47,982 nt of DNA, taken from the NCBI GenBank assembly GCA_021788625.1, contig JAJYKL010000022.1, positions 1 through 47,982 on the forward strand. The letters are read 5' to 3'. The notes under the pieces were generated by a model. That model saw only the letters and a list, made by a program, of their open reading frames with translations. It was not told the DNA's origin and ran no database searches. Position numbers and translations under genes: made by a program. This DNA is from Chloroflexota bacterium. GTDB taxonomy: Bacteria; Chloroflexota; Anaerolineae; J036; Brachytrichaceae. Positions 32,492-41,207 of this stretch are shown here, one piece after another. The first letter of the stretch is position 1. Each line of letters begins with the position of its first letter.

Positions 32492-33781
32492 ATGCACTCC
32501 ACCTCCAGCTATACTCATGCCAGCATGCTGAAGTCGAAGTTGCCCAGTTTGGCCGTTGGCCTCCTGATCGCCGCCTTTTCGGTCTGGTTCTTCTGGCCTG
32601 GCACAGCACAACGGTTGGAGTCGGTTACTGGCGAAACAGGCCGCCTGTCGCAAATACGTGCCTTGTGGAATCTGTTACTGGATGCAACTCGTCCGCCGTT
32701 GGACCTCGCGCCTCAGGCGGCGGTGGAACCGGTGAAAGGTCTGAGCCCCTATGGCGTGAACACTTTTCTGGAGCAAGAAGTGGAACCGGCCAAACGTGAG
32801 CGCACGATGCAGATGATAGCGGATTCCGGCTTTAAATGGATACGCCAGGAGTTCCCCTGGGCCGATATCGAGATAGACGGCAAAGGTGATTTCGTAGACC
32901 GGCGCAACCCACCTGCGCGAAGTGCCTGGGATAAATACGACAACATCGTGACGCTGGCGGAGAAATATCATCTGCATATCATCGCCCGGCTCAGCTCACC
33001 ACCCCAGTGGTCGCACCGAGGCTACAAAGACCTGGGCCAGTTTGGCCCACCGGCTGACTTTCAGGACTTTGCCGACTACGTTCGAGCAGTCGTCACCCGG
33101 TATAAAGGGCGGATTCATTATTACCAGATCTGGAATGAACCCAATATCTATCCCGAGTGGGGCGAACAGCGTGTGAATCCAGAAGATTACACCAAGTTAC
33201 TGTGCATGGCTTACCGAACTGCCAAACAGGTGGATCCGAGCGTTGTCATTATCAGTGCCGCACTGGCGCCTACCGTGGCGCAAGATGGTCACGACCTGAG
33301 CGATCTCGTATTTTTACAGCGAATGTATAACGCGGGCGCTGGCCGGTGCTTCGATGTTTTATCTGCCCAGGGTTATGGACTGTTTTCCGGGCCGGGTGAT
33401 CACCGTGTAAGTCCGCTTATAACGAATGTGGCTCGACACGAATTATTGCGCGACATAATGGTTCAGAATGGAAATGCGAATAAACCGATATGGTTATCGG
33501 AAATGAACTGGGATGCGGTGCCTGATAAGCCATCTTCTATACAGGGTTATGGTGAATATGGGGTAGTGACTGAGGCAGAGCAGGCGCGTTATGTGCCTCA
33601 AGTCTATGAGCGGGCTAAAAGCGAATGGCCCTGGGTTGGTGTTATGGCAATCTGGTTCTTCAAACGCGCAACTGATACCGAGAAAAACCAGGCCTGGTAT
33701 TACTTTCGTATGGTGGAGCCTGATTTTTCACCCACGCCGCTTTATACCGCGATGCGACAGTACATCCTACAGCAACACTAA
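32492..33781 (+). CDS. Membrane-anchored glycoside hydrolase, clan GH-A
   Basis: 429 aa from ATG 32492; GTG 32480 or ATG 32525 are alternatives. A hydrophobic segment (LPSLAVGLLIAAFSVWFFW) near residues 15-35 anchors the protein with the catalytic domain outside. The (beta/alpha)8 signs are KWIRQEFPWADIE, the acid/base motif YYQIWNEPNIYPEW, and the likely nucleophile glutamate in IWLSEMNWD near strand 7, followed by WVGVMAIWFFKR. This resembles GH39/GH5-like clan A enzymes acting on beta-linked sugars; the family and substrate cannot be fixed by eye. It follows the HNH gene by 26 bases. Confidence 0.82.
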   Translation: MHSTSSYTHASMLKSKLPSLAVGLLIAAFSVWFFWPGTAQRLESVTGETGRLSQIRALWNLLLDATRPPLDLAPQAAVEPVKGLSPYGVNTFLEQEVEPAKRERTMQMIADSGFKWIRQEFPWADIEIDGKGDFVDRRNPPARSAWDKYDNIVTLAEKYHLHIIARLSSPPQWSHRGYKDLGQFGPPADFQDFADYVRAVVTRYKGRIHYYQIWNEPNIYPEWGEQRVNPEDYTKLLCMAYRTAKQVDPSVVIISAALAPTVAQDGHDLSDLVFLQRMYNAGAGRCFDVLSAQGYGLFSGPGDHRVSPLITNVARHELLRDIMVQNGNANKPIWLSEMNWDAVPDKPSSIQGYGEYGVVTEAEQARYVPQVYERAKSEWPWVGVMAIWFFKRATDTEKNQAWYYFRMVEPDFSPTPLYTAMRQYILQQH

Positions 33782-33895
33782 CACAAACGAATTGTGCACC
33801 GCACGCCACGCACGGGACCCTTACAATAACAACCGGCAGGAGGTAAACTGGTTCATCAGTGATTTTTAGGTTATTTTAGAATCTTAAAAAATACG

Positions 33896-33924
33896 TTGAC
33901 AAGAAGCGTGCGCATTGGTACACT
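33896..33924 (+). promoter_or_regulatory. nusA: Strong promoter of the nusA cluster
   Basis: TTGACA (33896-33901), a 17-base spacer and TACACT (33919-33924), with TGG directly before the -10 box (extended -10). An A/T-rich tract (33864-33894) lies upstream and could act as an UP element. The predicted start near 33931 gives a leader of about 80 bases. Confidence 0.75.
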
Positions 33925-33957
33925 AGGACCTGTTAAACAACTTCTGGCATATGGATA

Positions 33958-33991
33958 GAAGAGTGGGCGATGAACCCACTCTTCCTTTTCT
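33958..33991 (+). terminator. Attenuator-like hairpin in the nusA leader
   Basis: GAAGAGTGGG pairs perfectly with CCCACTCTTC around a seven-base loop (33968-33974) and is followed by CTTTTCT. It lies between the strong promoter and the nusA ribosome binding site, so it can only regulate the operon, not end an upstream one. The U-tract is short, suggesting partial termination that a protein such as NusA could modulate. Confidence 0.6.
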
Positions 33992-34011
33992 ACGGCACAG
34001 GAGTCCGTACG

Positions 34012-36156
34012 ATGAAAAGCGAGTTTACGTTAGCCTTAAACCAAATCTGTTCCGAGCGCAACCTGCCACGGGAGATCATCACGCAAGTGCTGGAAAGTGC
34101 ACTGGCCACATCGTATCGCAAGAACGCGAACATTATGGCCAGCCAGAACGTGGCCGTCAAAGTGGATATCGAAAGTGGCGATATGCGCGTTTTCGTCGAG
34201 AAAGAAGTCGTGGACGACGTCATGGATGATCGCACCGAGATCTCCCTCGAGGAGGGCAAGCTGGAAAAGCCCGATGCGGAGATGGGCGAGTGCATCATGG
34301 TCGACGTGACGATGAAAGACTTCGGACGGATTGCTGCGCAGAACGTGAAGCAGATGATCGTCCAGAAGTTACGTGACGCCGAGCGCGACTTCCAATACAA
34401 CACGTACGCGGAGCGTGAGGGCGAGATTGTGCATGGCATCGTGCAGAGCGTCAACGCGACCAGCGCCATGTTGAACCTGGGCCGAGCAGAAGGAACCCTG
34501 CTGCGCAAGGAACAGATGCCCAGCGAGCGTCTGAATCCGCAGCAGCACGTACGCGCCTATGTCACCGAGGTGAAGCGCACCAACCGCGGCCCACAGATCA
34601 TGCTTTCGCGCACGCACAAGAATATGCTGCGCCGCCTGCTGGAGATTGAAGTCCCGGAGATACAAAAAGGCCAGGTGGAGATCAAGGCCATCGCCCGCGA
34701 AGCCGGCTTTCGATCGAAGGTGGCTGTGGTCGCTCTGCAGCAAGGTATCGATCCCGTGGGTGCCTGCGTAGGCCAGCGTGGCACGCGCGTGCAGAACATT
34801 GTCAACGAACTGAATGGCGAAAAGATCGACGTAATCGAATGGAGCGCCGACCCGACGGTGTTCATCACGAAGGCACTGGGCCCGGCCAAGGTGCTGGCCG
34901 TCCATCCGGCGCTGGATGGCAAGGAGCAGAAGAGCGGTACGGTGATTGTGCCTGATGACCAGCTTTCGTTAGCGATCGGGCGTGAGGGCCAGAATGCGCG
35001 CCTGGCCGCCAAGTTGACTGGCTGGCACATTGATATCAAGAGCGGTAGCGAAGCGCTGGGGGAGGCGCTGGTGAAGATCGCTGACGACGCGGAACTGCGC
35101 GAGTGGGTTGGCGCAGACGTCGTGCAAACGGTTCCCACGTTGCGTGAACTCCTGGTGCGCCAGCACGCCATGCCAACTCCCTTAACGGCAGATGAGTTCC
35201 TCATGGTCAAGCGCACCCTGGACAGCGTTTATGCCTACCTGGTCCTGAATACCCGGACGGTAGCGGAAGTGAAGCCCGAAGTGGCGGCCATGCCAGACGC
35301 TCGGCGCGAGGCGCTTAATGCTGCGCTGGCAGCCATCCCAGGGCAGGTTTACGATATTCCCATCGCCAAACTGGGCCTGACACCTCGGGTGATGCAGCAT
35401 ATTATGGAGGCCGGGGTCCTCTCGGTGGGGCAGCTCATGGAGCGCCGCGTACGTGGCGACGAAGGGCTGCTGGCAATCGAAGGAGTCGGCTCCAAGGCAC
35501 TGACCGAAATCAAGTCCTCACTGGATAAGGTACTGGAGCAGTACAAGGTAAGCCAGCCAGTGGCCATGGAACCATCCGAGCAGCCGGCTGTATCTGAGCA
35601 ACCGGCCGTGTCTGAGCAACTGGTCGAACAGGTGGAGGTACCCGAACAGGTCACACCGGCGAAGCCGATCCAGGCAGCGGAGGTTGAGTCTGAGTCGAGC
35701 ACACCCATCGTGGCGGGTACTACGGAACAGCCAGCTGGTGTGGAAACAGTTCAGACGGAAGAGCCTCAGCCCGTGACACCAGCCCCGAGTGAGATGCCAG
35801 CGACCGCCGAGGGCCATCTGCCTGAAGCCATCGTTAACCCGTTGGAAGAGGAGACGGCAGGTGAGGACGAAGGCGAAGCAGAAAGCGAAGAAGAAGGTGA
35901 AGAGGAGCGCACGCCGCAGCAAATCTTCCTTGAGGCGATGGGTCAAACCCGCGACACGCAGGTCAACCCCCTCAATCCGGCAGCCCCGCGCGGTCCTGTA
36001 AAGAAGAAGGATAAGGATAAAGATAAGGACAAAGGCAAGAAGGGCAGCCATGATCGTGTGTTAGTATTCGACGAAGAACTCGGACGCACGGTGGTGCAGC
36101 GCAGCCGCAAGCCGGGCCGCACCGGTGAATTCCCGGAAGACGATGAAGAGTTCTAG
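34012..36156 (+). CDS. nusA: Transcription termination/antitermination protein NusA
   Basis: 714 aa from ATG 34012 with AGGAG eight bases upstream; the in-frame ATG at 33970 lies in the leader hairpin loop. The N-terminal RNA-polymerase-binding domain, S1 domain (EGEIVHGIVQSVNATSAMLN), and two KH domains (VGACVGQRGTRVQNIVNELN, then LAIGREGQNARLAAKLTGW) are clear. An Ala-rich region and an alpha-CTD-like helix-hairpin-helix segment follow (LGLTPRVMQHIMEAG ... AIEGVGSKALTEIK). The last 190 residues are a low-complexity Glu/Gln/Pro-rich tail ending in a Lys/Asp run (KKKDKDKDKDKGKK). Most bacterial NusA proteins have about 350-500 residues, so the tail is unusual. rimP, which usually precedes nusA, is absent here. 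Confidence 0.96.
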   Translation: MKSEFTLALNQICSERNLPREIITQVLESALATSYRKNANIMASQNVAVKVDIESGDMRVFVEKEVVDDVMDDRTEISLEEGKLEKPDAEMGECIMVDVTMKDFGRIAAQNVKQMIVQKLRDAERDFQYNTYAEREGEIVHGIVQSVNATSAMLNLGRAEGTLLRKEQMPSERLNPQQHVRAYVTEVKRTNRGPQIMLSRTHKNMLRRLLEIEVPEIQKGQVEIKAIAREAGFRSKVAVVALQQGIDPVGACVGQRGTRVQNIVNELNGEKIDVIEWSADPTVFITKALGPAKVLAVHPALDGKEQKSGTVIVPDDQLSLAIGREGQNARLAAKLTGWHIDIKSGSEALGEALVKIADDAELREWVGADVVQTVPTLRELLVRQHAMPTPLTADEFLMVKRTLDSVYAYLVLNTRTVAEVKPEVAAMPDARREALNAALAAIPGQVYDIPIAKLGLTPRVMQHIMEAGVLSVGQLMERRVRGDEGLLAIEGVGSKALTEIKSSLDKVLEQYKVSQPVAMEPSEQPAVSEQPAVSEQLVEQVEVPEQVTPAKPIQAAEVESESSTPIVAGTTEQPAGVETVQTEEPQPVTPAPSEMPATAEGHLPEAIVNPLEEETAGEDEGEAESEEEGEEERTPQQIFLEAMGQTRDTQVNPLNPAAPRGPVKKKDKDKDKDKGKKGSHDRVLVFDEELGRTVVQRSRKPGRTGEFPEDDEEF

Positions 36157-36430
36157 AGCGCGGGTGAAGCACGTGCCCATGCGCACGTGCATCGGGACAC
36201 AGACACAGCACCCCAAACGTGAAATGGTGCGGTTGGTCCGTACGCCCGAGGGGCGCATTGTCGTCGATGTCAGCGGCAAAATGAGCGGCAGTCGGGGTGC
36301 CTACCTAAGCAGGAGCCATGCGGCGGCCGAGTCGGCTGTCCGGAACAAACGGCTGGAGGCTGAATTCGAACAGCCCGTGGCGAAAGAAGACGTCGAGGCG
36401 ATTCTGGCCTATTTCAGTCAATATCCATAA
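36143..36430 (+). CDS. rnpM: YlxR/RnpM family RNA-binding protein
   Basis: 95 aa from ATG 36143, overlapping the nusA end by 14 bases, so translation is probably coupled. The DUF448 pattern is seen: KHVPMRTCIG, PKREMVRLVRTPEGRIVVD, and SRGAYLSRSHAA. Typical members have CIxCR at the start; here it reads CIGTQ, losing the second cysteine and the arginine. Members bind RNA, and B. subtilis RnpM associates with RNase P. Position between nusA and infB is conserved across bacteria and supports the call. Confidence 0.88.
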   Translation: MKSSRARVKHVPMRTCIGTQTQHPKREMVRLVRTPEGRIVVDVSGKMSGSRGAYLSRSHAAAESAVRNKRLEAEFEQPVAKEDVEAILAYFSQYP

Positions 36431-36815
36431 CGAATAAGCGCTACTGAGGGTGCCTGCCGGCCACAAATACGGCGAGTAGGCTCCCTGGTAAAAACCAGCA
36501 GTGTGGACACGAAGTGATGCGACGGCGACACGTGTTCGACCAGACCAGCATGGTGTGGTGTACACGCTCAGCTGTCCGAAAAACGGCTGTGACAGCGGGC
36601 ATTCGGAGCTTAACCATGACTGAGACGCTCTAGGCGAGTGCAACATAGAGCGGATGTTAAGCTCGCTCGCCCATTTTGGTGCGGTGTTTCGCTAGACAAC
36701 GCAGGCTCAGTCAGCCTGCGTTGTCTTTGCCTGAACACGTTGTGAGCAGAGCGACCCGGCATGGCGATTGTCGGATGGTGCGGACCGGGCCGGGAGCTGC
36801 AGTGAGGTGGTGCAA
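36431..36815 (+). other. infB leader region
   Basis: 385 bases between rnpM and infB. The slot usually occupied by ylxQ (an L7Ae-type gene) holds no reading frame of that kind. Several short inverted repeats and one very strong hairpin (36694-36726) are present. No tRNA or known RNA family was recognised. Confidence 0.5.
36694..36726 (+). terminator. Strong hairpin before infB
   Basis: AGACAACGCAGGCT pairs perfectly over 14 bases with AGCCTGCGTTGTCT around loop CAGTC; TTGCCTG follows. The stem is as strong as an intrinsic terminator but the U-tract is poor. It may reduce read-through into infB or shape the 5' end of the infB message. Confidence 0.6.
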
Positions 36816-38777
36816 ATGGCGACCTTAACCAAAGACTCCGCCAGGCCGGTCAACCCGGCCGGCGGTCGTGATAATCGCAGTGGTGGCAACCAAAACCGGG
36901 GAGGGCGCGATAACCGGGCGCCCGCGCCGGTCGACCGTAAACCGCCTGCACAGTCTGAGCGGAAAACCGTCGAGCTGAACGATACGACGACGGTGCGCGA
37001 GCTCGCAACGATCATCAGCGTTAGTCCGATTAACGTCATCCGCGAGTTGATGAACAACGGCGTGATGGCGAATATTAACCAGCAACTCTCCTTTGACGAG
37101 GCCGCCATCGTAGCTGATGCATTCGGTTACGAAGCCAAGCCGAAGCAGATCGTCGCCCCCGAGCCGGAACCGGCCGAGCAGATGGTGGACCCCACAACGG
37201 GCAAGACGGTGCCCGTCAAACCAACCACCTTGCGCCAGCGCCTGCTGGCGCGTGAGTCTGCCGATATGCAGGAACGTCGTCCGCCCGTCGTGACCGTGAT
37301 GGGCCATGTCGACCATGGCAAGACTTCGCTGCTGGATGCGATCCGCAAGACCAACGTGGCAGCAGGTGAGGCGGGAGGCATCACACAACACGTCGGCGCT
37401 TATCAAGTGGAGCATGAGGGGCGGAAGGTGACCTTTCTGGACACACCCGGCCACGAAGCCTTTACGGCTATGCGGGCGCGCGGGGCGCAGGTTACAGATG
37501 TGGCGGTACTCGTAGTGGCAGCGGACGACGGGGTCATGCCACAAACGCGCGAAGCCATCGCACATGCCAAGGCGGCCGGCGTGCCCATCGTCGTGGCGCT
37601 CAACAAGATTGACAAAGCCAACGCCAACCCCGAGCTGGTGAAGCAGCAATTGGCCGAGTCCGGCCTGGTGCCTGACGAATGGGGCGGCGATACGATGGTC
37701 ATCCCTGTTTCCGCCAAACAGCGCAAGGGCATTGAAGATCTGATCGAAGGCATCGTGCTGGTGTCGGATTCGCTGGACACCATCCGGGCCAACTCCGACC
37801 GTAAGGCGATTGGGACAGTGATTGAGGCGGAGCTGGATAAAAGCAAGGGCGCTATGGCAACGGTGCTGATCCAAAACGGCACCTTGAACCTGGGCGACGC
37901 GTTTGTGGTGGGCACCGTACACGGTCGCGTGCGCGCCATGTTCGATTTCCGCGGCCACCGCATCAAGAAGGCGGGACCTGCCACCCCGGTGGGCATCATC
38001 GGCATGTCCGACGTGCCGGTGGCTGGTGACGTGCTGGAGGTGGTCGACGATGACCGTATCGCGCGTGCCCGCGCAGAGCAGAACCAGGCTACCACGGCAA
38101 CGAAGGAAGCCGCGCCCGCGCGTGCGACGACGCTGCAGGAATACTTTGCGCAGGCTCAGGCTGGCAAGGCCAAGAAGCTGCTGCTGATCGTCAAAGCGGA
38201 CAACCAGGGCACCCTGCAACCAATTGTTGATTCGCTGGAAAAGCTGAACGCAAGCGACAGCGAAGTGAAGCTGGAAGTGATTTACAAGGGCATTGGCGGC
38301 ATCACCGAGTCGGACGTGGAACTGGCCGTGGCTTCGGGGGCTGTCATCCTGGGCTTCGAAGTGTCCATTGATAACGCCGCACGTCGCAAGGCGGAATCCA
38401 ACCGGATCGACGTACGGACGTATGAGGTGATCTACAAGCTGATCGAAGACGTGGAGCTGGCGCTCAAGGGCATGCTCACACCAAAACTGGTGCAGCGTAC
38501 CATCGGTGCGGCCGAGGTGCGCCAGGTCTTCAAGATCGGCAGGGTCGGAATGGTGGCGGGCGTGATTGTCCGAAGCGGGGTGGTGCAACGCAATGCCAAG
38601 GTGCGTGTGCAGCGCGATGGTCAGGAGCTCTACACCGGACAGGTGGGTTCGTTGAAGCACCTGACGGAAGACGTGCAGGAGGTCCGCCAAGGGTTTGAGG
38701 GCGGTGTGAGCATCGAAGGATATTCGGACTACAAGCCAGGCGATACGCTGGAGTTTTTTGTCGAAGAGTATCAATAA
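36816..38777 (+). CDS. infB: Translation initiation factor IF-2
   Basis: 653 aa from ATG 36816, preceded by GAGGTGG; an upstream in-frame ATG at 36768 lacks support. The N-terminal extension is short and Asn/Arg/Gly-rich. The IF2_N domain follows (TTTVRELATIISVSPINVIR), then the GTPase domain with GHVDHGKTS, DTPGHEAFTAMRARG, NKIDK and SAKQRKG. Domain II and the C-terminal fMet-tRNA-binding domains end in YSDYKPGDTLEFFVEEY. IF-2 places initiator tRNA on the 30S subunit. rbfA follows by five bases. Confidence 0.97.
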   Translation: MATLTKDSARPVNPAGGRDNRSGGNQNRGGRDNRAPAPVDRKPPAQSERKTVELNDTTTVRELATIISVSPINVIRELMNNGVMANINQQLSFDEAAIVADAFGYEAKPKQIVAPEPEPAEQMVDPTTGKTVPVKPTTLRQRLLARESADMQERRPPVVTVMGHVDHGKTSLLDAIRKTNVAAGEAGGITQHVGAYQVEHEGRKVTFLDTPGHEAFTAMRARGAQVTDVAVLVVAADDGVMPQTREAIAHAKAAGVPIVVALNKIDKANANPELVKQQLAESGLVPDEWGGDTMVIPVSAKQRKGIEDLIEGIVLVSDSLDTIRANSDRKAIGTVIEAELDKSKGAMATVLIQNGTLNLGDAFVVGTVHGRVRAMFDFRGHRIKKAGPATPVGIIGMSDVPVAGDVLEVVDDDRIARARAEQNQATTATKEAAPARATTLQEYFAQAQAGKAKKLLLIVKADNQGTLQPIVDSLEKLNASDSEVKLEVIYKGIGGITESDVELAVASGAVILGFEVSIDNAARRKAESNRIDVRTYEVIYKLIEDVELALKGMLTPKLVQRTIGAAEVRQVFKIGRVGMVAGVIVRSGVVQRNAKVRVQRDGQELYTGQVGSLKHLTEDVQEVRQGFEGGVSIEGYSDYKPGDTLEFFVEEYQ

Positions 38778-38782
38778 CCGGG

Positions 38783-39220
38783 ATGAGCAAGAAATACGAA
38801 AGACGGGTGAGCGAACTGGTGCGCGAGCATCTGGCTACCCTGATCGAGCGACGCCTGAAAGACCCACGCGTGGCAGGTGTCACGGTAACCGAAGTGGAGG
38901 TTAGCTCTGACACGCGACTGGCGAAGGTCTACTACAGCCTGATCGGCGACGAGCAGGCGCGGCAGCAAGCTGCGCGCGGTCTGGATAGCGCTTCAGGCTG
39001 GCTGCGCCACGAATTGGGCCAGCACCTGCATACCCGCCACACGCCCGAGCTGGTCTTCGAATATGACCCGTCGCTGGAGCATGGCGCACGCGTATCGCAG
39101 ATTTTGGACGAGTTGAAGGACAGGGAGGTAAACCGAGCGGCAGGAACCAGCGATGCAGGCATCCCGGCAGCAGGCACCCCCAATTCAGAAACCGGCGTCG
39201 CGACATCGGACGCATCGTGA
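38783..39220 (+). CDS. rbfA: Ribosome-binding factor A
   Basis: 145 aa. The type-II KH fold signature is RRVSELVREHLATLIERRLK, then DPRVAGVTVTEVEVSSDTRL and AKVYY. The C-terminal 30 residues are an Ala/Gly/Thr-rich extension beyond the usual 115-120 residue core. RbfA binds the 30S subunit and helps 16S rRNA maturation. It begins five bases after infB and overlaps nrnA by one base (TGATG), the classic infB-rbfA arrangement. Confidence 0.95.
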   Translation: MSKKYERRVSELVREHLATLIERRLKDPRVAGVTVTEVEVSSDTRLAKVYYSLIGDEQARQQAARGLDSASGWLRHELGQHLHTRHTPELVFEYDPSLEHGARVSQILDELKDREVNRAAGTSDAGIPAAGTPNSETGVATSDAS

Positions 39221-40275
39221 TGAGCAACTCCGAACCAAACAACTCGCCGTTCGCTATGAACTCGGACTATACCGAGGTCGGACCGGAGCAGATATACTCC
39301 GGCACGCGCCTGCCGCAATCATGGCAGGAGGCGGAAGGGTACCTGCGCCGGGCCCTGCGAATACTGGCCATTACGCACATCTACCCCGACGGAGATGCCA
39401 TTGGCAGCCTCCTGGCATTTGGCAAGGCGATGCAAGGCCTGGGTAAGGTGGTAACCCTGGCTTGCCAGGATCCGCCGCACCCACGCTTCGACTACCTCAG
39501 CGGTGTGCACGACATTCGCCGATCGGGTGAGGGAAGCTATGACCTGCTGGTCTCCATCGACGCCAGTGATCTTCAACGCCTGGGTACCATCTTCATGCCG
39601 GTGCCGCATGCGCATATTCCCATGGTGATGTTCGACCACCACATCACGAACACGCTCTTCGGCACCGTGAACGTAGTGGACCCGGCGGCCGGTTCGGCGG
39701 CGGAGGTCATCTACAAGTTACTGCGTCGCATGAATGTGCACGTGACCAGTGAAATCGCCGTGGCACTGCTCACAGGCGTGGTCACCGATACTCTGGCGTT
39801 CCGCACTTCATCCACCACGCCTGAGACGCTGGCGACGGCGATGGACTTGATGCGCGCCGGAGCGTCACTACCCGACATCACGCGGCAGGCATTGGTGCTT
39901 CGTTCGTACGACTCGCTGAAATTCCTGGCAGGCGGCATCGTTGCTTCGCAGTTGGAGGACGGCATCGTTTATGCCACCATTACCCGCCGGATGCGCAAGG
40001 AGCTGGGGGTGAAAGAGGAGCGAGGCGATGCCGGCCTGGTAGGTACATTGATCACCTCGATGGAAGCGCATGTGGCGGTGGTGTTTGTGGAGAACGCCGA
40101 TGGCAGCATTGAGGTGGGCTTCCGCAGTGCACCAGGCTATGACGTCTCACAGGTCGCTTTCGAATTTGGCGGGGGCGGCCACCCGGCTGCTTCAGGATGC
40201 ACCTTGCCCGGCCCCATGCGCGATGCGGTCAACCGCGTCCTCGCCCGCCTGCGCCGGATGATCCGCGAAAAGTGA
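39220..40275 (+). CDS. nrnA: DHH family phosphoesterase, NrnA-type oligoribonuclease/pAp phosphatase
   Basis: 351 aa from the ATG at 39220, overlapping the rbfA stop by one base. The DHH catalytic domain is seen in HIYPDGDAIGSLLAF, VSIDASD, FDHHITNT and VDPAAGSAAEVIYKLL. The DHHA1 domain ends with FEFGGGGHPAASGCTLPG, the RNA-binding GGGH motif. NrnA degrades nano-RNA and removes the 3' phosphate from pAp. In Firmicutes and Actinobacteria the same gene often sits between rbfA and truB, as here. About 30 residues precede the core and are non-conserved. Confidence 0.93.
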   Translation: MSNSEPNNSPFAMNSDYTEVGPEQIYSGTRLPQSWQEAEGYLRRALRILAITHIYPDGDAIGSLLAFGKAMQGLGKVVTLACQDPPHPRFDYLSGVHDIRRSGEGSYDLLVSIDASDLQRLGTIFMPVPHAHIPMVMFDHHITNTLFGTVNVVDPAAGSAAEVIYKLLRRMNVHVTSEIAVALLTGVVTDTLAFRTSSTTPETLATAMDLMRAGASLPDITRQALVLRSYDSLKFLAGGIVASQLEDGIVYATITRRMRKELGVKEERGDAGLVGTLITSMEAHVAVVFVENADGSIEVGFRSAPGYDVSQVAFEFGGGGHPAASGCTLPGPMRDAVNRVLARLRRMIREK

Positions 40276-41189
40276 ATGGTCTGCTCCTGATCGACAAACC
40301 CGCACAATACACCTCACATGATGTGGTGGCTCGCGTGCGCCACGCAATGGGCATCCGCGCAGTGGGTCATGCTGGTACGCTGGATCCTTTCGCAACCGGA
40401 TTACTCATTCTCTGTATCGGCCAGGCGACACGCCTGAGCGAATACCTGATCGGCGAGGACAAAGCCTACCGCGGGCGGATGAAGCTGGGCGAGCGCACCC
40501 GTACGGACGACCTGGATGGTGAGGTAATCGAGCGGCGCCCCGTGCGCGTCAGCCCGGCCGACCTACAGCGCGCGAGCGAATCCTTCACCGGCGAAATTCT
40601 ACAAAAGCCGCCGTCGTATTCGGCCATTCAGATACATGGCAAGCGCGCCTACAAGCTGGCGCGCCAGGGCGAGGTGGTGGACCTGCCAGCACGCACGGTG
40701 CGCGTCGAGCAACTGGAGCTGGCTCAGGTTGACGACCAGTATCTCGACATCCATGTAACCTGCTCAGCCGGCACGTATATCAGAGCCCTGGCACGTGATA
40801 TCGGCGAGATGCTTGGTTGTGGGGCACACCTGACGGCGCTACGACGCGAGCGGAGCGGCGATTTTGCGCTCGCCGACGCCGTTCCACTGGAAGTCTTCCT
40901 GCAGTCCGCCATGAGCAAGTCTGCTGGGGAGAACTGGCCGCCGTATCTGCTCCCGATGGATCGTGCTGTTCACTCCCTGAGTGCCATACACCTGGATGAG
41001 CTGCACATACAACACTTCCTGATGGGTCAGGCTGTTGCAGTGGGCATGGCGCAGGGAAGCCCCGACGCTGCCACCCTCAGCGCATTTTGCCGGGTATATG
41101 ACCCAGGCGGAACCTTTGTGGCCATCGGGAAAGTGAATCGCGCCAGCGGCGTGTTAAGTCCGTACAAGGTTTTTCAACATCGCCAGTAA
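40272..41189 (+). CDS. truB: tRNA pseudouridine(55) synthase TruB
   Basis: 305 aa from a GTG at 40272 overlapping the nrnA stop by four bases (GTGA); a longer frame from 40197 lacks homology. Motif I is GLLLIDKPAQYTSHDVVARV. The catalytic-aspartate motif is GHAGTLDPFATGLL, followed by KAYRGRMKLGERTRTDD and SAGTYIRALARDIGE. The enzyme converts U55 of tRNA to pseudouridine in the T-loop. The C-terminal PUA-like domain is shortened and divergent. Translational coupling to nrnA is likely. Confidence 0.95.
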   Translation: MNGLLLIDKPAQYTSHDVVARVRHAMGIRAVGHAGTLDPFATGLLILCIGQATRLSEYLIGEDKAYRGRMKLGERTRTDDLDGEVIERRPVRVSPADLQRASESFTGEILQKPPSYSAIQIHGKRAYKLARQGEVVDLPARTVRVEQLELAQVDDQYLDIHVTCSAGTYIRALARDIGEMLGCGAHLTALRRERSGDFALADAVPLEVFLQSAMSKSAGENWPPYLLPMDRAVHSLSAIHLDELHIQHFLMGQAVAVGMAQGSPDAATLSAFCRVYDPGGTFVAIGKVNRASGVLSPYKVFQHRQ

Positions 41190-41207
41190 CCTGTGCAGGG
41201 ACTACCA

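Noticed and set aside
36440..36660. A tRNA or other known RNA in the infB leader
   Set aside because: A TTCGACC string recalls a T-loop, but no acceptor stem, anticodon arm or known RNA signature could be paired around it.
36825..38774. A 649-codon open frame on the minus strand opposite infB
   Set aside because: It lies almost exactly antisense to a certain IF-2 gene, is rich in His/Arg/Leu as expected from reversed GC-rich codons, and shows no motif. It is a codon-bias shadow.
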